Assembly (NCBI GenBank): GCA_015501585.1
Contig: JADNRY010000160.1
Span: 1-64,000 of the forward strand
DNA from: Rhodocollybia butyracea
Taxonomy: Eukaryota; Basidiomycota; Agaricomycetes; Agaricales; Omphalotaceae
DNA: 64,000 nt
Reading direction: 5' to 3'
Shown: positions 47,455 to 57,718 of the stretch, in pieces
Layout of the letters: every line of letters starts with the position of its first letter
How positions within the stretch are numbered: position 1 is the stretch's first letter
Notes under the pieces: model-generated
Databases searched by the model: none
What the model was told of the DNA's origin: nothing
Seen by the model: the letters and a program-made list of their open reading frames with translations, nothing else
Program-made: the position numbers and the translations under genes

Positions 47455-48626
47455 ATGCCATCCTTCGAATTCTGCGTCTGTTGTTGTAGATGGCCAGCCT
47501 TTGAACGAGTATAACGTTGAAACGTCAAGTAAGGATGGGTGCACGACAGTTACCTGTTGGATTGCCTCAGAAGCTGGAAAGGTTTGTATGTTTAACTCTT
47601 CCAATTCATCATGCTCATCATAATGAATACAGCAATACAAAGTTCAATGGAAAGATACCGTCTGTGCGACGAATAGGGATGGGCAGGTCTATGTAGACGG
47701 GATCTATTGTGGGGGAAAACTCCTTCGTAGTGGGTACAAGAATCGTGTCCGAGTCCTGGGAGGCATCAAGACCTCTCCAACTTCCTTGCGACCTTTCGAA
47801 TTCTCCCACTTGAATATGACCGGTACTGTCCTTAAGAATCTATAACGATGTTCTCTCAATTGTCTATGTCAGATAACGAAGATGTTGGAGAGATGCCCAT
47901 CAATGTCGGACAAATCGAATTGCGCATTTATCGCTGGCAAGAAACCCACACCAAGAAAACACAATCAACAAGAGGACTTTCCCTTCCTGCGGAACAAACT
48001 TTTAATGAAAAGGCGAAAAAAGGCATCGACCATCAAACTAGGTGGGTATTTACCACCATCGTTATTGAGCAGAGCTCACATACTCTGGTTATTAGGTTCG
48101 GTGAAGTAGTCCACGTAGAAACGAAGAATCTGGCAAGTGGAAAAGCAATCGGCAAAGCATTTTTACAGTTCCATTTCCGCTACGGGCCTCTAGGTCTCTG
48201 CTCTCCCTCCCTCTGATTTCTTCCACTCATCTCTTTCTCAGCGGTTCTTCAGGCTAACGGTATCGCTCCTCCACCTCAAACAGCCTCCTCGAGCAACCAT
48301 TCTTCTCGCGCCAAGAAACATCCTCGCGAAGGCTCTACTGAAGATGTGAAACCCGCTATCCGCGATATCGTTGAAATAGAGTCGGATGATGATGACCCAG
48401 AGAAAGAAATAGAGAGACTATATGTTCGTCGCGAATCCGTCGCGAATCTCATTCTCATCTTCGACCGGAAATCTAATATCTTTGATAGGCCCGCTTGGAC
48501 GAGCTCAAGGCGAAACATGGAGATCGCGCGGATCGTAAAAAGGTCAAACGTGAGCCAGACGAATGCACCGTGAAAAGAGAGGGTGGCTCCGCAATAGGAC
48601 CTTTGTTCATCGACTTGACGTGGTGA
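47455..48626 (+). pseudogene. DUF7918 gene, tandem unit 2, 5-bp deletion
   Basis: Unit 2 follows units 1 and 3 closely. Five bases are missing within codons 6-8 of exon 1 (CATTC of TTCGAATCATTCTCTGCG), so the normal start reads into a stop within about 20 codons. Everything after that is intact: QYKVQWKDTVCATNRDGQ, VYVDGIYCGGK, LRPFEFSHLNMTG, the basic HSSRAKKHPRE stretch, VEIESDDDDPEKE and the end GPLFIDLT-W-stop at 48626, where the usual TAG has become TGG and a TGA one codon later is used. A downstream ATG or non-ATG start could in theory rescue it; otherwise it is a recent pseudogene. Confidence 0.8.
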
Positions 48627-49068
48627 GTTTCTTCGCAAGAACAATATCTACCGATAACTCACCGTCAATTTTACCGACACCTCTTTCTGTGCTTTCAGAG
48701 TGATTTGGATAGCTCATTGTCTCTCGTGCAACAATAATTTCGAATCACCTTCATTAATAGTTAAACAAATACCTGTTCTGCTTAATTAACCCTGCATAGA
48801 TGTGTCAGTTCAATTGTTAGTGCTGATTCTCACCTCGTGGCGGGCGCTGAAGCACTGTTACTGGAGTCTCATGTTCGTTCATCCTGCGTCCGAGCGAATC
48901 AAGTCAGGACTCAGCAACAAGTCAGCGTCAACAAACAAAAAAGGGCTGGGAGAGCTTACGAGTTCGCTGTGTATAAACTTTGCCTTTATAAGCGGTATGT
49001 CAGTCGTCCCGAGCACTTGAAGACCCAAAACAGCTGAACTATCGGAACAATTCTCTGTGTGTCGCGAC

Positions 49069-49095
49069 AAATCGCCAAAAGTCACATCACATGGT
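49069..49095 (+). promoter_or_regulatory. Shared upstream motif, DUF7918 unit 3
   Basis: AAATCGCCAAAAGTCAC followed by ATCACATGG, about 105-130 bp before ATG 49199. Part of the tandem unit. Confidence 0.45.
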
Positions 49096-49198
49096 CGCCG
49101 GACGAGCTGGAGCGCCACTGGCCAGCGGTGCCAGAAAGCGGATCTCCACGTTTTTGCAGATCAGTGTTACAGATAAGCGAGAACACATGACTCGCAAA

Positions 49199-50375
49199 AT
49201 GTTATCCTTCGAATCATTCTCTGCGTCCATTGTTGTAGATGGCCAGCCTCTGAACGAGTATAACGTTGAAACGTCAAGCAAGCGTGGATGTACGACAGTT
49301 ACCTGTTGGATTGCCTCAGAAGCTGGAAAGGTCTGTATATTTAATACTTTCAGTTCGTATTGCGACTCATCAAAGAATACAGCAATATAAAGTTCATTGG
49401 AAAGATACAGCTTGTACGGTGGCTAATGAAGGGGCAGTCTATGTAGACGGAGCATATTGTGGGAGCAAAATCCTTCACAATGGGCACAACAGTCGTGTCA
49501 AAATCGTGCAAGGCATCAAGACCTCTCCAACTTCCTTGCGACCTTTCGAATTCTCCCACTTGAATATGACTGGTACTGCCCTTCACAATTTATAACGATG
49601 TTTTCTCAATCGTCTATCTCAGATAATGAGGATGCTGGACTAGAGATGCCCATCAATGTCGGTCAAATCGAGTTGCGCTTTCGTCGTTGGCAAAGAGTCT
49701 GCGCCACCGGGAAGGGACCATCAGGAGGAATTTCAGGAGGACTTTCACTTCCTGCGGAACGAACCTTTAATGAAAAGGCGAAGAAAGGCATTGACCATCA
49801 AACTAAGTGGGTGTTTACCACTATTGTTATTAATCAAGGCCGTTATTCTGGTTATTAGGTTCGGTGAAGCAGTAGGCATACCAATCTCGAAGACTACATG
49901 TGGCAGAGCGACTGGCGAAGCATTTTTACAGTTCCATTTCCGCTACAGACCTCTAGGTCTCTGCTCTCTCTTCCTCTGATTTCCTCCGTTCATATCTTTC
50001 TCAGCTGTTCTTCAGGCTCATGGTATCGCTCCTCCACCGCAGACGACCTCCTCGAGCAGCCATTCTTCTCGCGCCAAGAAACGTCCTCGCGAGGACTCTA
50101 CTGGAGATGTGAAACTTGCTGTACGCGATATCGTTGAAATAGAGTCGGATGATGATGACCCAGAGAAAGAAATGGAAAGACTTCAGGTTTGTCGCGCATC
50201 TCATGCTCGTCTTCGTACGGAAATCTAATATCTTCGCTAGGCCCGCATGAACGAACTGAAGGCCAAACATGGCGATCGCGTGGACTGTAAGAAGGTCAAG
50301 CGCGAGCCAGACGAACGCACTGTGAAAAGAGAGGGCGGCTCTTCAATAGGACCTTTGTTCATCGACTTGACGTAG
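49199..50375 (+). CDS. DUF7918 protein, tandem unit 3, intact
   Basis: The only intact member of the tandem array. Six or so exons join in phase from MLSFESFSASIVVDGQPLNE (49199) to the stop at 50375. The conserved DUF7918 region includes TVTCWIASEAGK, QYKVHWKDTACTVANEG, VYVDGAYCGSK, SPTSLRPFEFSHLNMTG and LQFHFRYRPLAVLQAHGIAP. A nuclear-looking tail follows: a basic stretch (SSRAKKRPRED), an acidic patch (VEIESDDDDPEKE), two VKRE sequences (sumoylation consensus) and the terminal GPLFIDLT, which looks like a SUMO-interacting motif. The molecular function of the family is unknown. I read the tail as pointing to a chromatin or SUMO-linked role. Confidence 0.88.
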
Positions 50376-50597
50376 TGAGTCTCTTAACAACAATACATCT
50401 ACTATCGCTGACTCATTATCGAGACAGGCGTTGCCAGATACTATGTCGTCTCTCTCGTCCATAACATACCCCAACGAAGATTCAGGAAGATTCATCCGTC
50501 TTTGAATTATCTTGGAACGTCAATAATTCAGAATAGATAAATTAATGATTATTCTGTACAATTAACAATTATTCTAATCGTTTGGAATTCTTATCGC

Positions 50598-51665
50598 TCA
50601 ATTCTTTCCAACCGTGCTCCCGACCGTCTGCCAGATATGCCCAGGCCACAACTTGTTCGCACTTGCCGCCAATTCGGGGCTGTAGGTTTGCGACTTACGG
50701 TCCCATCCATTATTAAGTTCACCATCTTGAGCGAAAGTCTGCAACGCTTTCTTCAGATGAGATTCTTCTGCGGAGCGTGCTGGGATTTCCCCGTCTTCTG
50801 TTACATACACGATTTTCTTGCCATAGCTTTCAGCGGCTTCGCTCAGAGTGACACTCTGGCCTTCTATGCGAAGGGATTTGTTGGCCAGCTCGGGAGAAGT
50901 AAGATGATAGTTTGTGAAGACATGGGCGACGAAACCTAGTTTATGTGAGAAATTTGGAAGCGAGATATAGGAGCCAACCTTACCGCCGATATCAGCTTCG
51001 CTGGTAACAGAGAACGGTTTATCTCCTTTACTGATGATGTGGAAATTCTCGGATACGTCAAGTGCACCGATCCACGGAAGGAAGCCTATGAATAATCCCG
51101 TCTAGTTTAAACGTACCATGATGAGCAACCTATCAGTGATTTGAACTGGTGCGACTTACGTAGAACCGTGTAGATGGCAGTTCAATGGATTTCAGATACT
51201 CTGCAACGTTGTAGTTAGCTCAACGCTTTCGAGGAACAGTTTCATCTATATACTCACCAGCAAACTCGTCCTTTACAGTAAACAGATTCTTCTCGCCTCT
51301 TTCCTTGGCTCCCTCAGTTGGTGACCCCCACTCTGAAGGTACGAAGATCTTTACGAACCAGCAGCCTTTGCCGCGTCCGCCAAAACATACTGAGTCTTCT
51401 GTCCTGCAGGGAGAGGAAGAGTAGAAATCACGACGTCGACAGCATGTTCCTTGAACAGACTAGTGAGGGCAGATACATCGGTGTAGTCGACCGGAACGAC
51501 GGGTACAGATGCTAAATCGTCAGGAAGTGTTTTTCCCTTCGAATTGGAGCGAGTAGCCACTACCACTTTGGGGCGGTTGGGGAGGGCAAGGAAAGCCCGA
51601 AGAATGTGCGTTCCGATGGTACCAACACCGATGATGGCGACCGACTTTGCTGAAGATGTAGACAT
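50598..51665 (-). CDS. NmrA-like NAD(P)-binding protein
   Basis: An atypical short-chain reductase of the NmrA/isoflavone-reductase-like class, using an N-terminal Rossmann fold. Start MSTSSAKSVAIIGVGTIG at 51665 contains the GxxGxxG loop; HILRAFLALPNRPKVVVATR follows with the strand-2 Arg typical of NADP binding. Later blocks are FVPSEWGSPTEGA, STRFYTGLFIGF and DIGGFVAHVFTN, ending TVGSTVGKN at 50598. Three introns join in phase. At about 51355-51360 the frame needs one extra base between AAKAAG and FVKIFVPSEWG, again fitting a single-base deletion. These proteins act as redox sensors or reductases; the substrate is unknown. A truncated copy lies at 3890-4090. Confidence 0.85.
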
Positions 51666-51795
51666 TGCGATTGGTGTGTTAGTTGGTGAGTGTTAGTTAT
51701 TGAGTGTTGGTGAGTGTGAGTTGTTGACTGAGACAACTTCAAGGTCTTAAATACTTGAATATCCATACTGCTTAGTTAGCTCCTAACTTACGCGG

Positions 51796-51897
51796 CGCTG
51801 ACTGAGGCTGACTAAATGTTCCAATTTAATGCTGTGCCGTATCCAACGCTGACTGAGGCTGACCAGGTGCTTTAGTTTAATGCTTTGTGATTGTTTC
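51796..51897. repeat. Two-copy 51-bp tandem repeat
   Basis: CGCTGACTGAGGCTGAC begins each unit (51796 and 51847), followed by diverged sequence that ends with TTTAATGCT in both. It lies about 130 bp upstream of the NmrA-like gene start (minus strand), so it may be in its promoter. Confidence 0.6.
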
Positions 51898-52010
51898 AGT
51901 AAAACTGCGGCTGCGCTGAAGCTTTGAAGTGTCCTGCTCGCCAGCAAAAATAGGTCAACGAGGCTAAAGGGGTTTGAAAGGGGTTTCCTATTGTACTTAT
52001 TGTGGCACAT

Positions 52011-53325
52011 ACATATTTTTCTGTATGAACGCTGAGGCTAGGGTGTACGCGTGTACGTCCTCTACTATCAGGTGTGCCGAGCTAGTTTGAGTTCGAAGTT
52101 AGAGGTCTATACTTCAAGTCTAAATCGCCAAAAGTCACCTCACATGATATAAGCAGAAAAGCTGTCACATTAGATCCATTATACTGGACTTTGTCTTGCT
52201 TTTGTCATAACAGGGATAGATAAGCTGGAAGCTATATTCTACCTTTAGTCCAAAGCATCTTCCAGATCCTCATGACGCGCATCACCTCTGCATATTCGAG
52301 ATATTAGCATCTAGTATCGTCAGTATCGTGAGCCGAAAGAAGAGCTCCCAAAAAAGCGAAGATAGTGATAAGCTGCTCAACAGGAGCGTTGGCTACTTAG
52401 CCAATACGAAAGACCACACTTAAATAAGTGCGCCTCTTCGAAACGTGAGCGATAGACTCTCTCCTTGCGACACTAGCTGCTCTTTCCCAATCAACTTCGC
52501 ACGATGCCTCAGTAAAAGATAGTAAGCCCATAGCTTTCCAGTAGAAAAGGCATCAAGAAGATCGGAGGGAAAAAAGCCAAACTACAGCCATGGCCTGAAC
52601 TGCGAGCATCACCGACAACAGGTCCAACGATTACAACCAGTCATTCTTATAATGTAATCAAGTTATAAAGTAGATAGATGCCACCCATCGAGTACAAGTG
52701 CCGGAATATCAGAGCTCGGCTCGAAAACGAGAGGCGAAAATCGTTTGGATGCTTGCACTTTTGGGACACCGTCTAGCATACTATAGCGTCAAACCACAAG
52801 CTAGCTTCAAGCCTAGTGCATCTTGTGTAGAATTGTTCCATTGTAGATGACTAGAAATGCGAGCTTCGTTGCATTTCGACGGTGCAGCCAGTTTCTTTGT
52901 ATAAGGATTAGTACCTGCTTTATCATAGCTTCAAGCTTCAAGATCTACCTTGATTTCTCCGTCTCCGTACCTGCCAACGATTTTGGGATCAAGCGTCATC
53001 GATCATCTTTCTCTCTGTGTCCTGTGTCGTGTTATTTTTTTTTTGTACGACTATTACAAAAAGAGTATTGAAGCATGAGCGCTACATGTATAAGAATGGA
53101 AGCTAGGACGAAAGTAACGAAAGCCGGGCGCCTAGGATGTGGAATCGGTGCTCGGCGCTCTTTTTTGTTCCCAAGATTCATCGACATCATTCAACGCGAC
53201 GAGAGCAAAACCAGCCTCCAGGGCGAACAAGGCCTCATCTCAGGCCTCAGGACCTATACTCTATATACCCGAAGGCTCTAGTACTCTCATACGAGCTGTC
53301 TCCCTCCATATCGCTTGCCAAGTAG
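52011..53325. other. Intergenic; isolated DUF7918 upstream motif
   Basis: No gene found. Contains the block at 52122-52146 that otherwise occurs only before DUF7918 units 2 and 3, but not near the start of the fourth member at 53326. Confidence 0.45.
52122..52146 (+). promoter_or_regulatory. Isolated copy of DUF7918 upstream motif
   Basis: AAATCGCCAAAAGTCAC and CTCACATG match the blocks at 47340 and 49069 with one substitution (ACATC to ACCTC). No DUF7918 start follows within 1 kb. Confidence 0.4.
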
Positions 53326-54653
53326 ATGATCTTCTTTGGAAATTTTGGCGCGTGGATTAGTTTCAACGGCGAAGGATATCTTGAAGAATACGGGACAGAA
53401 ACGGATTATACTCAAAACAAAGTTACTTGCTACGTTCCTAGCGAAGAAGGAAAAGCACGTCGATTTCATACTTTCCTCTGAAATGTCATTGATACGGGTA
53501 TATCTTAGGCTTTTCAAGTTCATTGGTGGGACAAATCTTTCGAGACTGCTACTAGAGGCCGCGTGAGCGTCGATGGGCGACCAGTTGGAGGCAAGGTTAT
53601 CTCTTCAAAAGAGAGATGTAGTGTCGTCAAAAAGGGGTTTAGGTTATCAAGCGATCAATCTGCACCGTTTGTTTTCGCAAAACTGAAGGTAACAGGTGAG
53701 TTTCATCCTTCTAACAACGTCAATAGTTATTAATTTATCTCAAGATGAAGAAATTTCCTCCTCGTGGACAGAGAAGCCGGGTGAAATCAACCTAGTCATT
53801 ATGAGGGTACGAATGCGATCCAGAAAGGTGTTCGATAAACACAAGAACCTACCAGAAACTCCAACTTTCAACGAAAAGATGCACAAAAGCGCTGCGCATA
53901 ACACTACGTACGCTCAAACATTTAACTCCCGATCCCATCTTTTCAAAATATTCCTCGCAGATATGGAACGCCTGTTGTGCGCAATACGCGCATTTTTGAA
54001 CATGATACAGAACCCTATGGAGATCCTGTGGCCCACTTTTGCTTTCGCTACATGCCAATAGGTCAGATGCTTCTCTCCTAACCCGTGCTTCGATGTTCTA
54101 ATCTTGAAACAATCCTAGACTTACTACGTGCAAAAGACATTGCTCCTTATCCTATCCGAAAGAAACACCTTCCTGTGAAAGAGGAGGAGACAAAACCAGA
54201 TATTAGTGGCCCAGCTGACCTGGCTATTGATTCATTCCGCGTCAGTGGCTCAGATTCCCCGTCATACAATGGAACTGACAGATCGTAGTCTTCCTCTTTG
54301 GGTTCAACGCTGGTTGGAAGCCCTAGTTCTTCCGTGTTTGGCAGTAGCAGGGTGAGTGTTTGTTCCATCGGTCTTGTTATGGGCTTGTTAATGCTTTCTA
54401 TCGTTAGGCAAGCTCCATTTCAACCCCCAGAGTAACTCCTATCCCGGAACGGAGAGGAGCAGCGTCTGGCATGGTCTCGCAATGGCCGACCTCGCAAGTC
54501 TCCGCCAATGTCAGTAGAGTCATTGACCTTACCGAAGTCTCTACTTCTTCCTCTGTACATATCAAGAAGGAAAGAATTAAGACCGAGCGGCTAGTACCTC
54601 GTAACGTGTCATCCTCGAAATTGAACGAAGTAATTGACCTGACCCATCTGTGA
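53326..54653 (+). CDS. DUF7918 protein, divergent fourth member
   Basis: Same exon layout as the tandem units but diverged sequence. It starts MIFFGNFGAWISFNGEGY, then KVTCYVPSEEGK; exon 2 starts AFQVHWWDKSFETATRGR and has VSVDGRPVGGK. Later exons include VAHFCFRYMPI joined to DLLRAKDIAPYP. The first intron (53455-53508) has a GC donor (GCACGT), at the same place as the GT donor of the other members. A 42-nt intron (54285-54326) removes an in-frame TAG. The tail contains VKEE, IKKE and IKTE (sumoylation-like) and two SUMO-interaction-like motifs, VIDLTEV and the terminal VIDLTHL at 54653. Confidence 0.82.
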
Positions 54654-55133
54654 TGCTGAAGCGCCCCAGTTTGTATCTAATTAATCTATGTACATGTATC
54701 TATACGCTTATATTGCTAGTCAACGTTACCAATGATATTTTGAACACCAAAATAGGTCTGACTAGACGCACCAGTTTCTACACCAACTGATCATTATTAA
54801 AGAAGACGCTAGGGTATATAGGATAATGAATGACAAAGAATACTAATCCAGATGCAAAGATTTCCGTAGATGAAAGAAAAGAGCGTAGAAGAAAATATAG
54901 GGCACAGAGTAGGTAGTACAAACAGCAGTTCGAAAAGTCATCAAAAAATATGGGGCGAGGGACGATAACACCGTCAAGCGCATCCTGTGTGCCGACATCT
55001 GAGTGTTCGACCCTCAATTAGGGTATTTTTCCTTTATGTAGGTACTTGATCGAGCCTTCCCCTTGCTCGAACTTTTACTGTATCTTGAGCCTCAGTCTAA
55101 AGTCAAAAACAATACAACTGTGACTCACCCAGC
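54654..55133. other. Intergenic between convergent genes
   Basis: Shared 3' region of the divergent DUF7918 gene (plus) and the membrane-protein gene (minus). No gene seen. Confidence 0.5.
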
Positions 55134-55733
55134 TCAAGTAAGTGTTTCATCCGCAATCCCACCTTCCGCATTGAGCTCAGAGCCATGGCAAAAGTACGAG
55201 TCCTTCTCGTTGCCGCATTTGGAGGCGACCATTGTCTGAACCGAGAGGTGAGGCGAGCTTGGCCGATGAGAACCCGCTCGGCTGCGTCCACGTTTGGCAG
55301 GTGGGACAAAATCGAACAGCGAACTAGCACTATCGTCGGTCGTAGCGCGAACCTGTCGGCGCCATAAGAGGAGAGCTACGAGTAACGCGATGACTGTTCA
55401 TAAAATTCCGTTATTAATGGAGTTGAAGCTATTGCTGCATGGAGGATAGGCGCACCAAATAGAACCGCGACTGCGATCCCAGCAATCGCAGTTTTTGGTA
55501 GGTGACCGTAGACTTGAGTGGGACACGGTATGGCCGGGCCATCGGGAGACCTATGAATGTAATATGATTGTTCGTCGAATATGACAGCAAGCCACTACAT
55601 ACCCTTCGTAGCATACACCGTTTGAGTCAGGGCCGAACACCACACCATCATTAGCAACAGCTTCCGCTTTGGCAGGACGTGCACAAATTGTAGCGAGAAG
55701 AAAGACAGCAGGTCTTAACAGAAAGAGAGACAT
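55134..55733 (-). CDS. Single-pass type I membrane protein, hypothetical
   Basis: A three-exon gene for about 161 residues. It starts MSLFLLRPAVFLLATICA at 55733, a signal peptide. A short luminal/extracellular part has two Cys (NGVCYEG, AIPCPTQVYG). One membrane helix, IAVAVLFVIALLVALLLW, is split by the second intron after AVLF and followed by the stop-transfer RRQVR. The cytoplasmic tail is Ser/Arg-rich (PPAKRGRSRAGSHRPSS) and ends GGIADETLT at 55134. Both introns join in phase only in this combination, and the reconstituted helix is the main support. The layout is that of small fungal membrane proteins of unknown function. Confidence 0.7.
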
Positions 55734-56523
55734 GCGGATTTACACGCAATGCGAGCACAATCAGAGAGCGAGGCTGAGAAGAGAGTGTAATGAACTAGGA
55801 GGAGTACAAAAGCGGGTAAAATCGCAAACTCGTGGTGAGAGGACAAACGAAGGGATGGCACAACAGGATTGGTTTTGGCCAGATGACGAGAGGGGTTATA
55901 GTTAGTCTTACCGCCACTGGTCTTCCTAACTTGAGTCACTAGAGGCGGGATTTAGCTCCGGTGAACAAGAGTGTCGGGGCTTCTAAAGGCCCTGCGATTT
56001 TGTAGGTTCCGTGGATAGCAACGAGTAGAGCTATTGTTCTCTATTTTTGGGCAAACGGACACAAAACGGGGAAGCTCTAGAAGCCCGAACGTCGAGCTTC
56101 TCCTTTAATAATAGCTGGGTGGCGGTGTGTCTCAAGACGTAATAAACCCTAATAGCGTCCATGCCTCGTCCACGCAGCCGGTAAAGAATGGTGTTTGCGG
56201 AAAGGTGTAGACAGGTACTGTAACTCTCGTCGTGAAGCTTTCGAAAGACAAAAGGCCATAGAGATCACGGGAGTGAATGTTTAGCTGTATGGTAGTTAGA
56301 CGGAACTTGCTGTGAGATGAGCTCAACACTCACATTTTCTGGAACGGATTCATCCACATCACGCTTCGAATGAAACTACAGCTTGGAATTCCGCTTTTAT
56401 CCGGTGTTATCGTGATAACAGAAAGTGGTAACAGGAATTAATGATCCAGGAATAGCGGGTTCGAAATTACAAAAATATAAAATACAATAAAGTACCTGGT
56501 ATGCGATCGCAACAATTGGAGCT
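55734..56523. other. Intergenic, no gene seen
   Basis: Promoter side of the membrane-protein gene and 3' side of the TFIIF beta gene. Short frames without motifs. Confidence 0.45.
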
Positions 56524-57718
56524 CTAAGAGACTTCCTCCATGTCTTCGTCCTCTTCGTCGTCCTCTTCGAAACCATCAACCCCTTCCATCTTGACATCAT
56601 CTCCCAAGGAGCTTGGTCCGGCGAAATTTTCTCCCTTGATCTGCATGAACATCAGTAACAGCGCTTCGAGACAGCTCGAAGGCACATACCCCTTCCTCTT
56701 TGAAAGTGTCTTTGACCTCCCATAAACCATTGTGCTCTCCACTTCGATGGAGGAAAGCAATTTCGGAAAGAACCTCCTTGAGATATGCCTCGGGTTGTTG
56801 AGTTTTCTCGCGCAGAACTTTGATACCCACCGGGGAATATCGCGGAATAGCGCAAAGAGAGCATCGAGAAGTTGGTTCCTGGGCATACGAGCCATACGCT
56901 CGAATTGACCTTTCGCGGGTTTCTTGTTGACAGCCTAAATTCGAAAGTAAAAATCGACTATTCCGTAAAACAAGGATACCGCAAACACGTACGACGAGAT
57001 CTCTGAACGCCGAGCCAGCACCTCCAGCACCAACACCACTCGTGAGCCTTTTGATTCCACCGCCAGAGATACCAGTATTCTCTATCATCTGAATCTGTCT
57101 CTGAGGCGTGTTGTACTTTTTGTGGCGCTCTCGCATTTGTCTACGATACCGTGCGCTAAACGATGGTCGTAGAAAACAGTCGTGTTTTATCCGTCCTGTC
57201 AATATTGTCGTGCGCGCCCGAGGATTTGGAGGAGCGGACGGATTTGATGAGAGACCGAATGAAGCGTCTTTGGGGCGTTCTGCGACTACGATATGATTGT
57301 CTACAGAGTCGTTGACCATTTCGAGTTCATAGCAGTCTGGTTCTGCTTCTGAAGCTGTTTCGACTGCGTTGGGTCCAAATACAGGCCAATTCGGATTAGG
57401 TGGTGTTACCGGGTCTTTGTGCTGTGGTAGAAACAGAATAATTCGAGCTTTCTGGCCAGGACCGGGATCTGTGTATATTCGGAGAGAAGCCAGATGCATG
57501 TCTTCAGCGTTGATAGCCGTCCATCTCTCCAGCAAAGATTTGGGAATCTAGACTTTGGTGTAAAGTTTACCGTTGAGTGGTTCAGACGAACAAACCTTGA
57601 CCATCCAAACTTTACCATGTCCCTGGTTGAGCATTAGAATTTCCTCTGGATCCGGTTGAAGGTCTTCATCATGAGTGGTTTCTGCGAAAGGCTTCTTTTC
57701 ATCTTCGACTTCGTTCAT
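56524..57718 (-). CDS. TFG2: Transcription factor IIF beta subunit (RAP30/Tfg2)
   Basis: A general transcription factor subunit that binds RNA polymerase II with TFIIF alpha. Start MNEVEDEKKPFAETTHDE at 57718; the N-terminal dimerisation region has ILMLNQGHGKVWMVK and PKSLLERW. The C-terminal winged helix reads RMPRNQLLDALFALF, then IKVLREKTQQPEAYLKEVL and NGLWEVKDTFKEE. A very acidic tail (GFEEDDEEDEDMEEVS) ends at 56524. The introns join in phase. At 56826-56828 (CCC on the plus strand) the frame breaks between DIPRW and GIKVLRE and would be restored by one more base. Because this gene should be essential and single-copy, a sequencing or assembly deletion is the likely cause. Confidence 0.93.
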
